Of a stretch of DNA of 64,000 nt, positions 1 through 7,729 are shown piece after piece. The translations under genes were made by a program, and so were the position numbers. Each line of letters begins with the position of its first letter. Position 1 is the first letter of the stretch. Below the pieces are notes generated by a model. That model did not search any database and was not told where the DNA came from. It worked only from the letters and a program-made list of their open reading frames with translations. The DNA comes from JADCGM01 sp943368345 (GTDB lineage Bacteria > Pseudomonadota > Alphaproteobacteria > Sphingomonadales > Sphingomonadaceae): positions 1 to 64,000 of the forward strand of contig CALRKY020000005.1 in the NCBI GenBank assembly GCA_943368345.1. The letters are read 5' to 3'.

Positions 1-133
1 AAAACCCTGCTCCGCAAAGCCAACGAGAGAACCGTCGAAGCAACTTGGAAACGCATCGACTCCCTGCTCGACGCTTTCCCGCCCCGTGAATGCGCCAACT
101 ACCTCAGAAACTACAGGATATGCGTCAATATAG
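1..133 (+). pseudogene. IS630-family transposase, 3' remnant
   Basis: Frame 1 reads KTLLRKANERTVEATW, then LLDAFPPRECANYLRN. This is the usual C-terminal end of IS630-family transposases. The family normally closes with N-(A/T)-G-Y-A-S-(I/V)-stop. Here TGYASI and TAG (131-133) are present but lie one frame over, so a single extra base near 112 has broken the reading frame. Read straight on, frame 1 runs to a TGA at 214-216 inside the end of gyrB. The 5' part lies outside the window. The family call rests on recalled motif similarity; the frameshift is seen directly. It is probably an inactive scar downstream of gyrB. Confidence 0.72.
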
Positions 134-172
134 GTGGATCAGACTCTAAGGCGATTTCATCTATGTGGGAAG

Positions 173-2590
173 TCAAACGTCCAAATTCGCCACGCTTAGG
201 GCATTCTCCTGGATGAACTCGCGCCGTGGCTCGACCACATCGCCCATCAATTTGGTGAACAGGTCGTCGGCGACGTCGGCTTCCTTGACTTCGACCTGCA
301 ACAGCGAGCGGTTGGTCGGGTCGAGGGTGGTTTCCCACAATTGTTCGGCGTTCATTTCGCCAAGGCCCTTGTAGCGCTGGACTGACAGGCCCTTGCGGCC
401 GGCGTCGAGGACGGCGTCCAACAATTCGGTCGGGCTGCGGACGGTGATGTCGCCGAGTTTGGAGGGCAGCAGATAGGTCTCCGCCTCCTCGGCGGCGAGG
501 CTGTGCAGTTTCCGCGCCTCCGCCGACAGCAGCAAGGCGCGGTCGATCATATAATGGTCGGTGACGCCGCGAAGGCTTTGCTGGACATGGTAGCCGCCAT
601 CGATGGCGACCTCAGCGGCCCAGCCGCCGTCCGGGTCCCCGGCATTGAGCCAGGCCGATGCCTTGGACGCCGCCGCCTCCTGCCCGGCGCGGTTGCCATC
701 CAGCGCCGGGTTGAGGCCACCGGTCAGCGCCAGCGCCTCCACCACCCATGGACTATAGCGTTTGGGCACGTAGGCTGTCAGCGCCCGGGTCCGTCGCGCA
801 TGTTCAACGAGCGCCCGCAGATCGTCGCCGGACCGTTGTCCGGCCGCGGTCGTCAGCACCATCGTGCCAAGCCCGGTGGTCACCAGATATTCGTCCAGCG
901 CGACATTGTCTTTGAGATAAACCTCCGACCGGCCGCGCGCGACTTTGTAGAGCGGCGGCTGGGCGATGTAGAGATAGCCGCCCCGGATCAGCTCCGGCAT
1001 CTGCCGATAGAAGAAGGTCAGCAGCAAGGTGCGGATATGTGCGCCGTCGACATCGGCGTCGGTCATGATTACAATCTTGTGATAACGCAGCTTCTCGATG
1101 TTGAACTCGTCGCGGCCAATGCCGGTGCCCATCGCCTGGATGAGCGTACCGATTTCCTTGGACCCCAGCATCCGGTCAAACCGGGCCCGCTCGACGTTCA
1201 GGATTTTGCCGCGCAGGGGGAGGATCGCCTGATTTTGCCGGTTGCGGCCCTGTTTGGCGGAGCCGCCGGCGCTGTCACCTTCCACCAGGAACAGTTCGGA
1301 CTTGGCCGGGTCTTTTTCCTGACAATCGGCAAGCTTGCCGGGCAGTGAGGCGATGCCGAGCACCGATTTGCGGCTGGCTTCCCGGGCTTTGCGGGCCGCT
1401 TCCCGCGCAATGGCGGCATCGATGATTTTCTGGACGATGACCCGGGCATGGGCTGGATTTTCTTCCAGCCATTCCGCCATCTTGTCGGCCATCAGCGATT
1501 CCAGCGGCTGCCGCACTTCAGACGACACCAGCTTGTCCTTGGTCTGGCTGCTGAACTTCGGGTCGGGCAGCTTGACCGAAATCACCGCGGTCAGGCCTTC
1601 GCGCATGTCGTCGCCGGTCGGGGCGACTTTCTCCTTCTTCAGGATGCCGGACTTGTCGGCATAATTGTTGAGCGTGCGGGTGAGCGCGGCGCGGAACGCC
1701 GCCATATGGGTGCCGCCGTCGCGCTGCGGGATATTGTTGGTGAACGGCAGGACCTGCTCATAATAGCTGTCATTCCACTCGAGCGCGACCTCAATGGCCA
1801 CCCCGTCGCGCTCCCCGCGCACCGAAATCGGCGCGGGAATAAGGGCAGTCTTGGTGCGGTCGAGATAGGCGACGAACGCCGCGATACCGCCCTCATAATA
1901 AAGTTCGATGGTCTTGGTTTCGGCATGGCGCGCATCGGTCAGGAACAGCCGAACGCCGGAATTGAGGAAGGCCAGTTCGCGGAACCGGTGTTCAAGTTTC
2001 TCGAAGTCGAACTCGACGATCTTGAAGGTGTCGGGGGATGGCAGGAAGGTGACCTGGGTGCCCTTCTTGCCATTTGAGGGCCCGACATCGGCGAGCGGAG
2101 CCACCGGCTCTCCGCGCCGGAACTGCATGTAGTGCTCCCGACCATCGCGCCAGATGCGCAGGTCGAGGAATTCGCTGAGCGCATTGACCACCGACACACC
2201 GACACCGTGCAGTCCGCCCGAGACTTTATAGGCATTGTCGTCGCTGTTGTTGAATTTGCCGCCAGCGTGCAGCTGGGTCATGATCACTTCGGCGGCAGAG
2301 ACGCCTTCCTCGGAGTGGATGCCGGTCGGGATGCCGCGCCCATTATCTTCAACCGTCACTGAACCATCGGGGTTGAGCCGGATGTCGATGCGGTCGCAGT
2401 GGCCCGCCAACGCCTCATCAATCGCGTTGTCCGAAACTTCGAACACCATATGGTGCAGGCCGGAGCCATCGTCGGTGTCGCCGATATACATGCCCGGCCG
2501 CTTGCGCACGGCATCGAGCCCGCGCAGCACCGTGATCGAATCCGCACCGTAGTCGCTCGTCTGCTTGGTCTCGTCGTTCAATTCCGTCAT
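173..2590 (-). CDS. gyrB: DNA gyrase subunit B
   Basis: ATPase subunit of the type II topoisomerase that introduces negative supercoils; works as GyrA2GyrB2 on the chromosome. At 805 aa it has the GHKL ATPase motifs (NAIDEALAGHCD, DNGRGIPTG, GGLHGVGVSVVNALS), the Toprim motifs LFLVEGDSAGGSAKQG and DADVDGAHIRTLL, and the canonical end FIQENALSVANLDV. The long insert between Toprim and the tail is usual for Gram-negative GyrB. The ATG at 2590 was chosen because it gives MTELNDETKQ just before the conserved start and overlaps the recF stop as ATGA. A longer in-frame reading back to 3013 lies inside recF and is spurious. Last gene of a dnaN / toxin-antitoxin / recF / gyrB run. Confidence 0.97.
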   Translation of the reverse strand: MTELNDETKQTSDYGADSITVLRGLDAVRKRPGMYIGDTDDGSGLHHMVFEVSDNAIDEALAGHCDRIDIRLNPDGSVTVEDNGRGIPTGIHSEEGVSAAEVIMTQLHAGGKFNNSDDNAYKVSGGLHGVGVSVVNALSEFLDLRIWRDGREHYMQFRRGEPVAPLADVGPSNGKKGTQVTFLPSPDTFKIVEFDFEKLEHRFRELAFLNSGVRLFLTDARHAETKTIELYYEGGIAAFVAYLDRTKTALIPAPISVRGERDGVAIEVALEWNDSYYEQVLPFTNNIPQRDGGTHMAAFRAALTRTLNNYADKSGILKKEKVAPTGDDMREGLTAVISVKLPDPKFSSQTKDKLVSSEVRQPLESLMADKMAEWLEENPAHARVIVQKIIDAAIAREAARKAREASRKSVLGIASLPGKLADCQEKDPAKSELFLVEGDSAGGSAKQGRNRQNQAILPLRGKILNVERARFDRMLGSKEIGTLIQAMGTGIGRDEFNIEKLRYHKIVIMTDADVDGAHIRTLLLTFFYRQMPELIRGGYLYIAQPPLYKVARGRSEVYLKDNVALDEYLVTTGLGTMVLTTAAGQRSGDDLRALVEHARRTRALTAYVPKRYSPWVVEALALTGGLNPALDGNRAGQEAAASKASAWLNAGDPDGGWAAEVAIDGGYHVQQSLRGVTDHYMIDRALLLSAEARKLHSLAAEEAETYLLPSKLGDITVRSPTELLDAVLDAGRKGLSVQRYKGLGEMNAEQLWETTLDPTNRSLLQVEVKEADVADDLFTKLMGDVVEPRREFIQENALSVANLDV

Positions 2591-3696
2591 CCTACCCTCA
2601 ACTGCCCGTCGCTGACCGCGACGAACGTGGCGTGGCCCGAAAGCCCCGAAAACAGCGACCGGTCGGTGCCGGTCATCCAAACCTGCGCGCCCATGTCGAC
2701 CAACCGGTCGAACAGCGCGCCGCGCCGCACCGCATCGAGATGCGCTGCGACCTCGTCCAGCAGCAGCACCGGGGCCTGACCCCGTCGCTCCCCCACCAGT
2801 CCCGCATGAGCGAGCACAAGGCTGAGCAGCAACGCCTTTTGCTCCCCGGTCGAACACATCTCCGCCGGCTGGTTCTTGCCGACATGTACAACCGACAGAT
2901 CGCTGCGGTGCGGCCCGGCCGTTGCCCGACCCGCCGCTGCGTCCTGCCCGCGCCGCTGCCGCAGCTCGGTGGACAGGGCCGCGACACCATCTTCTAGCGC
3001 ATCTGCACCCCATCCGTCCAATCGCACCCGCGCCCGCGCGAAGGGGCCGTCAGCGGCATCGGCCAGTCGTTCGCCAAGGGCCGCAACGGTATCGCGCCGG
3101 GCCGCCGCAACCGCTTCGCCGTGCTCGGCCATCTGCCGCTCCAGCGCGGTCAGCCAGGCCGGATCGGCGGCCCGGTCCTCCGCCAGCAACCGGTTGCGCG
3201 CCCGCATCGCGGCATCATAGCGCGCAGCTTGCCCCGCGTGTCCGGGATGCAGCGCCAGCGTCAGTCGGTCGAGAAACCGCCGCCGCCCGGTTGCGCCCTC
3301 GCTGAACAACCGGTCCATCGCCGGGGTCAGCCACAGGACCGACAGCCATTCCCCTAGCGCAGCCACAGGCGCCGTCGCCCCGTTGATGCGGACCTGCCGC
3401 CGTTCGCGGGCCGCGGCTGAGGTACCGGTACCAATTTCCACCGCGCCGCCGCTGTCCACGGTTGCGGCCACCGCCCAATGTCCCGGCCCCGCCGACCGGG
3501 CCACCTCCGCCAAAGTAACCCCGCGAAGGCCCCGCCCGGGCGACAGCAGCGAAACCGCCTCCAGCAAATTGGTCTTCCCCGCGCCATTCTCACCCGTCAC
3601 GACGACCGGGCCGGGACCGACCGACACGCGCTGATCAAGATAGGACCGGAAATCGCGGAGGGCGATGTGGGCGACGGCGACCACCGGAGCCGTCAC
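2587..3696 (-). CDS. recF: DNA replication/repair protein RecF
   Basis: SMC-like ATPase that acts with RecO and RecR to load RecA at single-strand gaps. The 369 aa protein has Walker A GENGAGKTN near residue 35, an ABC-type signature STGEQKALLLSLVLAH, and Walker B VLLLDEVAAHLD, in the expected order. The start taken is GTG at 3696; a second in-frame GTG lies at 3684. The GTG at 3696 overlaps the TGA of the upstream PemK/MazF-like toxin as GTGA, so recF translation is probably coupled to the toxin gene. Its own TGA overlaps gyrB ATG. recF normally follows dnaN directly; here a toxin-antitoxin pair intervenes. Confidence 0.95.
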   Translation of the reverse strand: MTAPVVAVAHIALRDFRSYLDQRVSVGPGPVVVTGENGAGKTNLLEAVSLLSPGRGLRGVTLAEVARSAGPGHWAVAATVDSGGAVEIGTGTSAAARERRQVRINGATAPVAALGEWLSVLWLTPAMDRLFSEGATGRRRFLDRLTLALHPGHAGQAARYDAAMRARNRLLAEDRAADPAWLTALERQMAEHGEAVAAARRDTVAALGERLADAADGPFARARVRLDGWGADALEDGVAALSTELRQRRGQDAAAGRATAGPHRSDLSVVHVGKNQPAEMCSTGEQKALLLSLVLAHAGLVGERRGQAPVLLLDEVAAHLDAVRRGALFDRLVDMGAQVWMTGTDRSLFSGLSGHATFVAVSDGQLRVG

Positions 3697-4022
3697 GGCC
3701 CCAGGTTACCGGACACAGCCCGCCCGACCGCCGCAAAGGTCGCGACATCCAGCCGTCCGATGAAGTTTGCAACGCCGCGTTCGACCGTGGAAACCTTCGC
3801 AGTTCGAACCTTGGACGGGATAAGAAGTCCAAGAGCTTCGGCATCCGGAATGTCGATGTCGCCCGGCCACGAAGCATGCTGTGCGTTGGTGATCATCAAC
3901 ACCCACAACAGTGAGGACTCTGGACCGAGTCCGTGCGAGATCAACAGCGCTGGGCGTGGCACCATCACCGGCCGCTCAACATGCGGAAACGGCACCCATA
4001 ATATGTCGCCGGGCTCAAAGAT
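3693..4022 (-). CDS. PemK/MazF-like toxin, start codon unclear
   Basis: The frame encodes FEPGDILWVPFPHVERPVM, then RPALLISHGLGPESSLLWVL, then VRTAKVSTVERGVANFIGRL. This is the pattern of PemK/MazF endoribonucleases (GD...VPFP...RPAL near the N-terminus). From the codon just before FEPGD the product is about 109 aa, normal for the family. However, no ATG, GTG or TTG lies at that point: the codons read ACG ACA ATC TTT GAG. The nearest conventional upstream start is a TTG about 26 codons back, inside the antitoxin gene. The coordinates here use the ATC codon at 4022 and are tentative. The frame overlaps the end of the antitoxin gene and its TGA overlaps recF GTG. It may use a rare start or the upstream TTG, or be start-less and dead. 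Confidence 0.6.
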   Translation of the reverse strand: MFEPGDILWVPFPHVERPVMVPRPALLISHGLGPESSLLWVLMITNAQHASWPGDIDIPDAEALGLLIPSKVRTAKVSTVERGVANFIGRLDVATFAAVGRAVSGNLGP

Positions 4023-4233
4023 TGTCGTAAACGCTGTCGAGATCGTCCGCCCATTCGGTGAACAGCGCGAACGGATTGTCGAACGGGTCAACAGGGTTGG
4101 CCACTCGCGTGACCACCGCCCGATCGCCTTCGATCGCCCAAGCCAGACGGTCGCCCTCTCCGACGCCGAGCGCTTCGCGCACGGCGCGCGGCACCGTCGT
4201 CTGAGCTTTGGCGCGAAGAGCAGCGTGGACCAT
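4015..4233 (-). CDS. AbrB/PrlF-type antitoxin
   Basis: A 72 aa protein, MVHAALRAKAQTTVPRAVRE and onward, with a SpoVT-AbrB swapped-hairpin DNA-binding fold: the stretch TTVPRAVREALGVGEGDRL is diagnostic. The acidic tail (DPFDNPF, then ADDLDSVYDNL) is the part that normally binds and blocks the toxin. Such antitoxins bind their own operator and repress the module. The gene precedes the PemK/MazF-like frame and overlaps it by a few bases, the usual antitoxin-first order. ATG at 4233 follows a candidate promoter with a palindrome over the -10. It lies between dnaN and recF on the same strand as both. Confidence 0.82.
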   Translation of the reverse strand: MVHAALRAKAQTTVPRAVREALGVGEGDRLAWAIEGDRAVVTRVANPVDPFDNPFALFTEWADDLDSVYDNL

Positions 4234-4238
4234 CTCGG

Positions 4239-4268
4239 AAAAGTAGGACTTTTTCCAACATTCGGCAA
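4239..4268 (-). promoter_or_regulatory. candidate promoter/operator of the dnaN-recF toxin-antitoxin module
   Basis: On the minus strand, TTGCCG (4268-4263) is followed by a 17-base spacer and TACTTT (4245-4240). The palindrome AAAAGT-agg-ACTTTT (4239-4253) covers the -10, where an AbrB-type antitoxin could bind. It would start transcription just upstream of the antitoxin ATG and could read into recF and gyrB. This is pattern matching only. Confidence 0.4.
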
Positions 4269-4376
4269 GTACCGCGAGAGCTCGTTCCTCCGCTGGTTCG
4301 CCCAGAACATTGGGTACGTCAAATGGCTTGCTGAAGCGCCCATCGCGCTCGTTGAGACCGCCCCACTCTAACCCTT

Positions 4377-4395
4377 CCCTCCTTCGAGGGGAGGG
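4377..4395. repeat. GC-rich hairpin downstream of dnaN
   Basis: CCCTCC (4377-4382) pairs with GGAGGG (4390-4395) around a TTCGAGG loop, embedded in a run of C- and G-rich sequence between dnaN and the toxin-antitoxin module. It has no T-run on either strand, so it is not a standard terminator. It resembles the short C/G-rich palindromes scattered between sphingomonad genes, but no second copy was seen in this window. Confidence 0.4.
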
Positions 4396-4452
4396 GTGGG
4401 GTTGGGTTCAGGAGGCGTCCTCCAGTCTTGGAAATCGGCGCACGCCTGAATT

Positions 4453-5553
4453 TCAAACCCGCATCGGCATCAGCACGTACAACGCCGGACTGTTCCCATC
4501 TTCACGGATCAGCGTCGGGGCGGCGGCGTCGGCGAGGTGGACTTCGACTTGATCGGCTTCGATTTCGTTCAGAATATCGAGGAGATATTTTGAGTTGAAG
4601 CCGACTTCGAACCCTGGGCTGGAATAGTCGGCGGCAACCTCTTCGGCGGCGGTGCCGTTCTCTGGGGAGGTGACCGACAAGGTCACCCGGTCGCGGTCGA
4701 GGGCCAGCTTCACGGCGCGGGTTTTTTCGCTGGCGATGGCGGCGACGCGGTCGACACCTTCCTTCAGGCTGCGGGTGTCGATGCGCAGCAGCCGGTCGTT
4801 GGCGGTTGGGATGACCCGGCTATAGTCCGGGAAGGTCCCGTCGATCAGTTTGGAGGTCAGGACGGCATTACCAAGTTCAAAGCGGATTTTGGACCCGCTC
4901 AGCTGAATGCCGACCTCGCCTTCGGCCTCATCCAGCAATTTGCGCACTTCGGCGACACATTTGCGCGGAATGATGATGTCGGGCATCCCGGTTGCGCCGT
5001 CCGGTGTCGCAATCTGCACCCGGGCCAGCCGGTGGCCGTCGGTGGCAACCGCCCGCATGCCGTGTTCGGAGACGTGCACAAAAATGCCGTTCAGATAATA
5101 GCGGGTTTCCTCGGTCGAGATGGCAAAGCGGGTCTTGTCGATCAACTGCTTCAAGGTTTCGACCGGCAGGGCGAATTTGGTTGGCAGGTCGCTTTCGGCG
5201 ATCACCGGAAAATCGTCGCGCGGCAGCGTCGCCAGTTTCGAGGTGTAGCGACCAGCGGTCACCGTCATCCGGTTTTCCGCAACAGACAATTCGACCTGAC
5301 TGCCCTCGGGAAGCTTGCGCGCAATGTCGAATAGGGTGTGGGCCGACACCGTGGTCGCGCCGGGTGTAGTGACCGTCGCGCCTGCCAGTTCCACCACCTG
5401 CAAGTCCAGATCGGTGGCCATCAGCTTCAAGCCGCCTGCCGATGCCTCGATCAGCACATTGGACAGGATCGGGATAGTGTTGCGCCGCTCGACAACCGAC
5501 TGCACATGGCCGAGGGATTTCAACAGCGTTGCGCGTTCGACGGTCGCCTTCAT
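4453..5553 (-). CDS. dnaN: DNA polymerase III sliding clamp (beta subunit)
   Basis: Ring-shaped processivity factor that tethers polymerase III and many repair enzymes to DNA. The 366 aa protein begins MKATVERATLLKSLGHVQSV and ends NSPALYVLMPMRV, the conserved C-terminal signature. Between these lie the three repeated clamp domains, with typical stretches such as RNTIPILSNVLIEA and GTFPDYSRVIPTANDR. Its length matches the family. It is first in the minus-strand block leading to recF and gyrB. The usual dnaN-recF junction is replaced by about 750 bases holding the toxin-antitoxin pair. Confidence 0.97.
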   Translation of the reverse strand: MKATVERATLLKSLGHVQSVVERRNTIPILSNVLIEASAGGLKLMATDLDLQVVELAGATVTTPGATTVSAHTLFDIARKLPEGSQVELSVAENRMTVTAGRYTSKLATLPRDDFPVIAESDLPTKFALPVETLKQLIDKTRFAISTEETRYYLNGIFVHVSEHGMRAVATDGHRLARVQIATPDGATGMPDIIIPRKCVAEVRKLLDEAEGEVGIQLSGSKIRFELGNAVLTSKLIDGTFPDYSRVIPTANDRLLRIDTRSLKEGVDRVAAIASEKTRAVKLALDRDRVTLSVTSPENGTAAEEVAADYSSPGFEVGFNSKYLLDILNEIEADQVEVHLADAAAPTLIREDGNSPALYVLMPMRV

Positions 5554-5591
5554 TCTTGCCCTCTTTGGATCATGCCCCGAAATGTGGCGTG

Positions 5592-5597
5592 ACTATA
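5592..5597 (-). promoter_or_regulatory. candidate -10 element of dnaN
   Basis: The minus strand reads TATAGT about 40 bases upstream of the dnaN ATG, a near-consensus -10. No convincing -35 lies at the right distance: the nearest TTGAGG is too far upstream. Confidence 0.3.
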
Positions 5598-5636
5598 GCG
5601 GGGCTGCGGCTCCCGCACAGCCTCAAAATGCGGGCG

Positions 5637-6284
5637 CTAGCGGCGGGCTAGGCCGTGCTGCGACATGCGCCACAGCAGCACGTCGATCCGGTCCTGACCA
5701 AAGAAGGGTTCGCCGTCGAACACCATCAGCGGCACGCCCCAATGGCCGCTGGCGGCTTGGGCAGATTCGTTGTCGACGATGGCCGCATCCAGCCGCTTCG
5801 CGTCCTGCTGTTCGCAGGCGTTGAGCCGGTTCCAGTCCAGCCCGACCGATGCCGCCGCACCGCGAAGATGGTCCCCTTCATGCCAGTCCGCAGCCCCGCC
5901 CCAGATTAGCCGGGCGACTGCATCGGCAAAGCCAAGTCCGTCGCCCTGCTCGCAGGCCGCCTGTCCGAGCCGGGTCAGCCGCCCGATGTACGGCTGCTCG
6001 GCCGCAATCTCGCGGGTCGCGATATTCTGGACAATCGGGTCCGGCTTCGGGGGCGCGAAGGGCAGGCCCTGCATCTGGGCCAGCCGGAAACAATCGCGCC
6101 CGACATAGAATAGCCAACGCGGGTCGATTTTCTCGAAAAACCCGGCTTCTCGCACTGCGAGGGGTCTGACCGGTCGGAAGTTCACCGTCACGTCATAGTC
6201 GCGACGAATCTCAATCAGCCGGGGTGTCGCCAGATAGGAATAGGGCGAGCGGAACGACCAGAAAACCTCGAACGCCAATGTCAT
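5637..6284 (-). CDS. DsbA-family / 2-hydroxychromene-2-carboxylate isomerase-like protein
   Basis: A 215 aa protein of the kappa-GST/HCCA isomerase branch of the thioredoxin fold. The N-terminal strand VFWSFRSPYSYLATPRL carries a Ser-containing SPYSYL motif in place of the CXXC of true DsbA proteins. This fits a glutathione-dependent isomerase rather than a disulfide oxidase. The C-terminal part GHWGVPLMVFDGEPFFGQDR has the GVP cis-proline loop and the FFGQDR signature of the family. The substrate cannot be read from the sequence. No signal peptide is seen, so it is cytoplasmic. It follows dnaN in reverse order but is probably a separate unit. Confidence 0.85.
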   Translation of the reverse strand: MTLAFEVFWSFRSPYSYLATPRLIEIRRDYDVTVNFRPVRPLAVREAGFFEKIDPRWLFYVGRDCFRLAQMQGLPFAPPKPDPIVQNIATREIAAEQPYIGRLTRLGQAACEQGDGLGFADAVARLIWGGAADWHEGDHLRGAAASVGLDWNRLNACEQQDAKRLDAAIVDNESAQAASGHWGVPLMVFDGEPFFGQDRIDVLLWRMSQHGLARR

Positions 6285-6331
6285 GACATGACCCCTGCCA
6301 ATAAATGGTGAGGACCATAGCTTGGGCGCGG

Positions 6332-6973
6332 CTAGACGGCCACCTCGTAATGCGCCTCTGTTTTGGCACGCACTTCATCGACGGTGACACCTGGGGCCAG
6401 TTCGATCAGGCGGAACGCTTTGCCTTTTGCGGCCCGTGAAAACACGCACAATTCGCTGACGATCATATCGACAACGCCCTTGCCGGTCAGCGGCAGGGTG
6501 CAGGCGGTCTTGAACTTGGCCTCACCCGCCTTGGAATTATGCTCCATCAGCACGATGATACGCTTGACCCCGGCGACCAAATCCATCGCGCCGCCCATGC
6601 CCTTCACCATCTTGCCCGGGATCATCCAGTTGGCGAGGTCACCATTTTCCGCCACTTCCATCGCGCCAAGGATCGACAGATCGATATGGCCGCCCCGGAT
6701 CATCGCAAAGCTGTCGGCGCTGGAAAAATAGCTCGAACGGCGCAGTTCGGTGATCGTTTGCTTGCCCGCATTGATCAGGTCGGCATCAACCTCGTCCTCG
6801 TAGGGAAATGGCCCCATGCCGAGCATGCCGTTTTCGCTTTGCAGCGTGATGTCGATGCCAGGCTCGATGTGATTTGCCACCAGCGTCGGCATGCCGATGC
6901 CCAGATTGACGTAAAATCCGTCTTTCAGTTCCTTGGCGGCGCGCGCCGCCTGCTCGTCGCGGGTCCAGGCCAT
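6332..6973 (-). CDS. scoB: 3-oxoacid CoA-transferase subunit B
   Basis: Beta subunit of a two-part family I CoA-transferase, probably succinyl-CoA:3-ketoacid CoA-transferase, which activates acetoacetate. The 213 aa protein carries VNLGIGMPTLVANHI and the catalytic glutamate motif LQSENGMLGMGPFP. GGHIDLSILGAMEVAENGDL is also typical. ATG overlaps the last base of the subunit A stop codon (TAATG), so both subunits are made from one transcript in fixed ratio. The exact acyl substrate is inferred from family resemblance only. Confidence 0.92.
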   Translation of the reverse strand: MAWTRDEQAARAAKELKDGFYVNLGIGMPTLVANHIEPGIDITLQSENGMLGMGPFPYEDEVDADLINAGKQTITELRRSSYFSSADSFAMIRGGHIDLSILGAMEVAENGDLANWMIPGKMVKGMGGAMDLVAGVKRIIVLMEHNSKAGEAKFKTACTLPLTGKGVVDMIVSELCVFSRAAKGKAFRLIELAPGVTVDEVRAKTEAHYEVAV

Positions 6974-7683
6974 TATGCAACCTCCCGCTGGCGAACGGTG
7001 CGCTGTTCAATCCGTTTTTCGTAGTTGGTGCCGACGAACAACCGCTGCACATAAATGCCCGGTGTGTGGATGGTGTCGGGATCAAAGCTCCCCGCCTCAA
7101 CCAGTTCCTCCACCTCCACCACGGTGATTTTACCGGCGGTTGCCATCATCGGGTTGAAATTGCGGGATGTCTTGCGGAACTGGAGATTGCCGTAGGGGTC
7201 GGCGCGCCATGCCTTGACGATGGCAAGGTCAGCGACAAGGCCGGTCTCGAGGATATAGGTCTCGCCATTGAAGTCCTTGTGCTCCTTGCCCTCGGCGACC
7301 AGCGTCCCCACACCGGTTTTGGTATAGAAACCGGGGATGCCAGCACCACCGGCCCGACAGCGCTCGGCCAGCGTGCCTTGCGGCGTGAATTCCAGTTGCA
7401 ATTCGCCAGCCAGATATTGCCGCTCGAACTCCTTGTTCTCCCCGACATAGGAGCTGATCATCCGGCTCACCTGCCGTGTCTCCAGCAGCAGCCCGAGTCC
7501 GAAGCCATCGACCCCGGCATTGTTGGAAATGCAGGTGAGGTTTTTCACCCCCGCATCCCGGATCGCCGCAATCGATTTTTCGGGGATCCCGCACAGGCCG
7601 AAACCGCCGGACATGATAGACATGCCATCAAACAGCACGCCATCGAGTGCTGTAGCGGCATCGGAATAAATCTTGTTTGCCAT
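6973..7683 (-). CDS. scoA: 3-oxoacid CoA-transferase subunit A
   Basis: Alpha subunit paired with the overlapping scoB. The 236 aa protein has the CoA-binding glycine-rich region SIMSGGFGLCGIPEKSIAAI, then LTCISNNAGVDGFGLGLLL and GFYTKTGVGTLVAEGKE, all standard for ScoA/AtoD-type subunits. Ketone-body or acetoacetyl-CoA metabolism is the likely role. The gene is divergent from the histidine phosphatase at 7730 with only 46 bases between them. Confidence 0.92.
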   Translation of the reverse strand: MANKIYSDAATALDGVLFDGMSIMSGGFGLCGIPEKSIAAIRDAGVKNLTCISNNAGVDGFGLGLLLETRQVSRMISSYVGENKEFERQYLAGELQLEFTPQGTLAERCRAGGAGIPGFYTKTGVGTLVAEGKEHKDFNGETYILETGLVADLAIVKAWRADPYGNLQFRKTSRNFNPMMATAGKITVVEVEELVEAGSFDPDTIHTPGIYVQRLFVGTNYEKRIEQRTVRQREVA

Positions 7684-7729
7684 GAATTCGCCTCTAGCCG
7701 CCGGGTGCTGCCTTGGCTAGGCCCGGAGC

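Noticed and set aside
2591..3013. Upstream in-frame extension of gyrB adding about 140 residues
   Set aside because: It lies wholly inside recF, is Arg/Gly-rich shadow sequence, and the conserved GyrB start is at 2590 with an ATGA overlap.
1..5640. Replication origin near dnaN-recF-gyrB
   Set aside because: No cluster of DnaA boxes (TTATNCACA), no dnaA gene and no AT-rich unwinding region was seen here.
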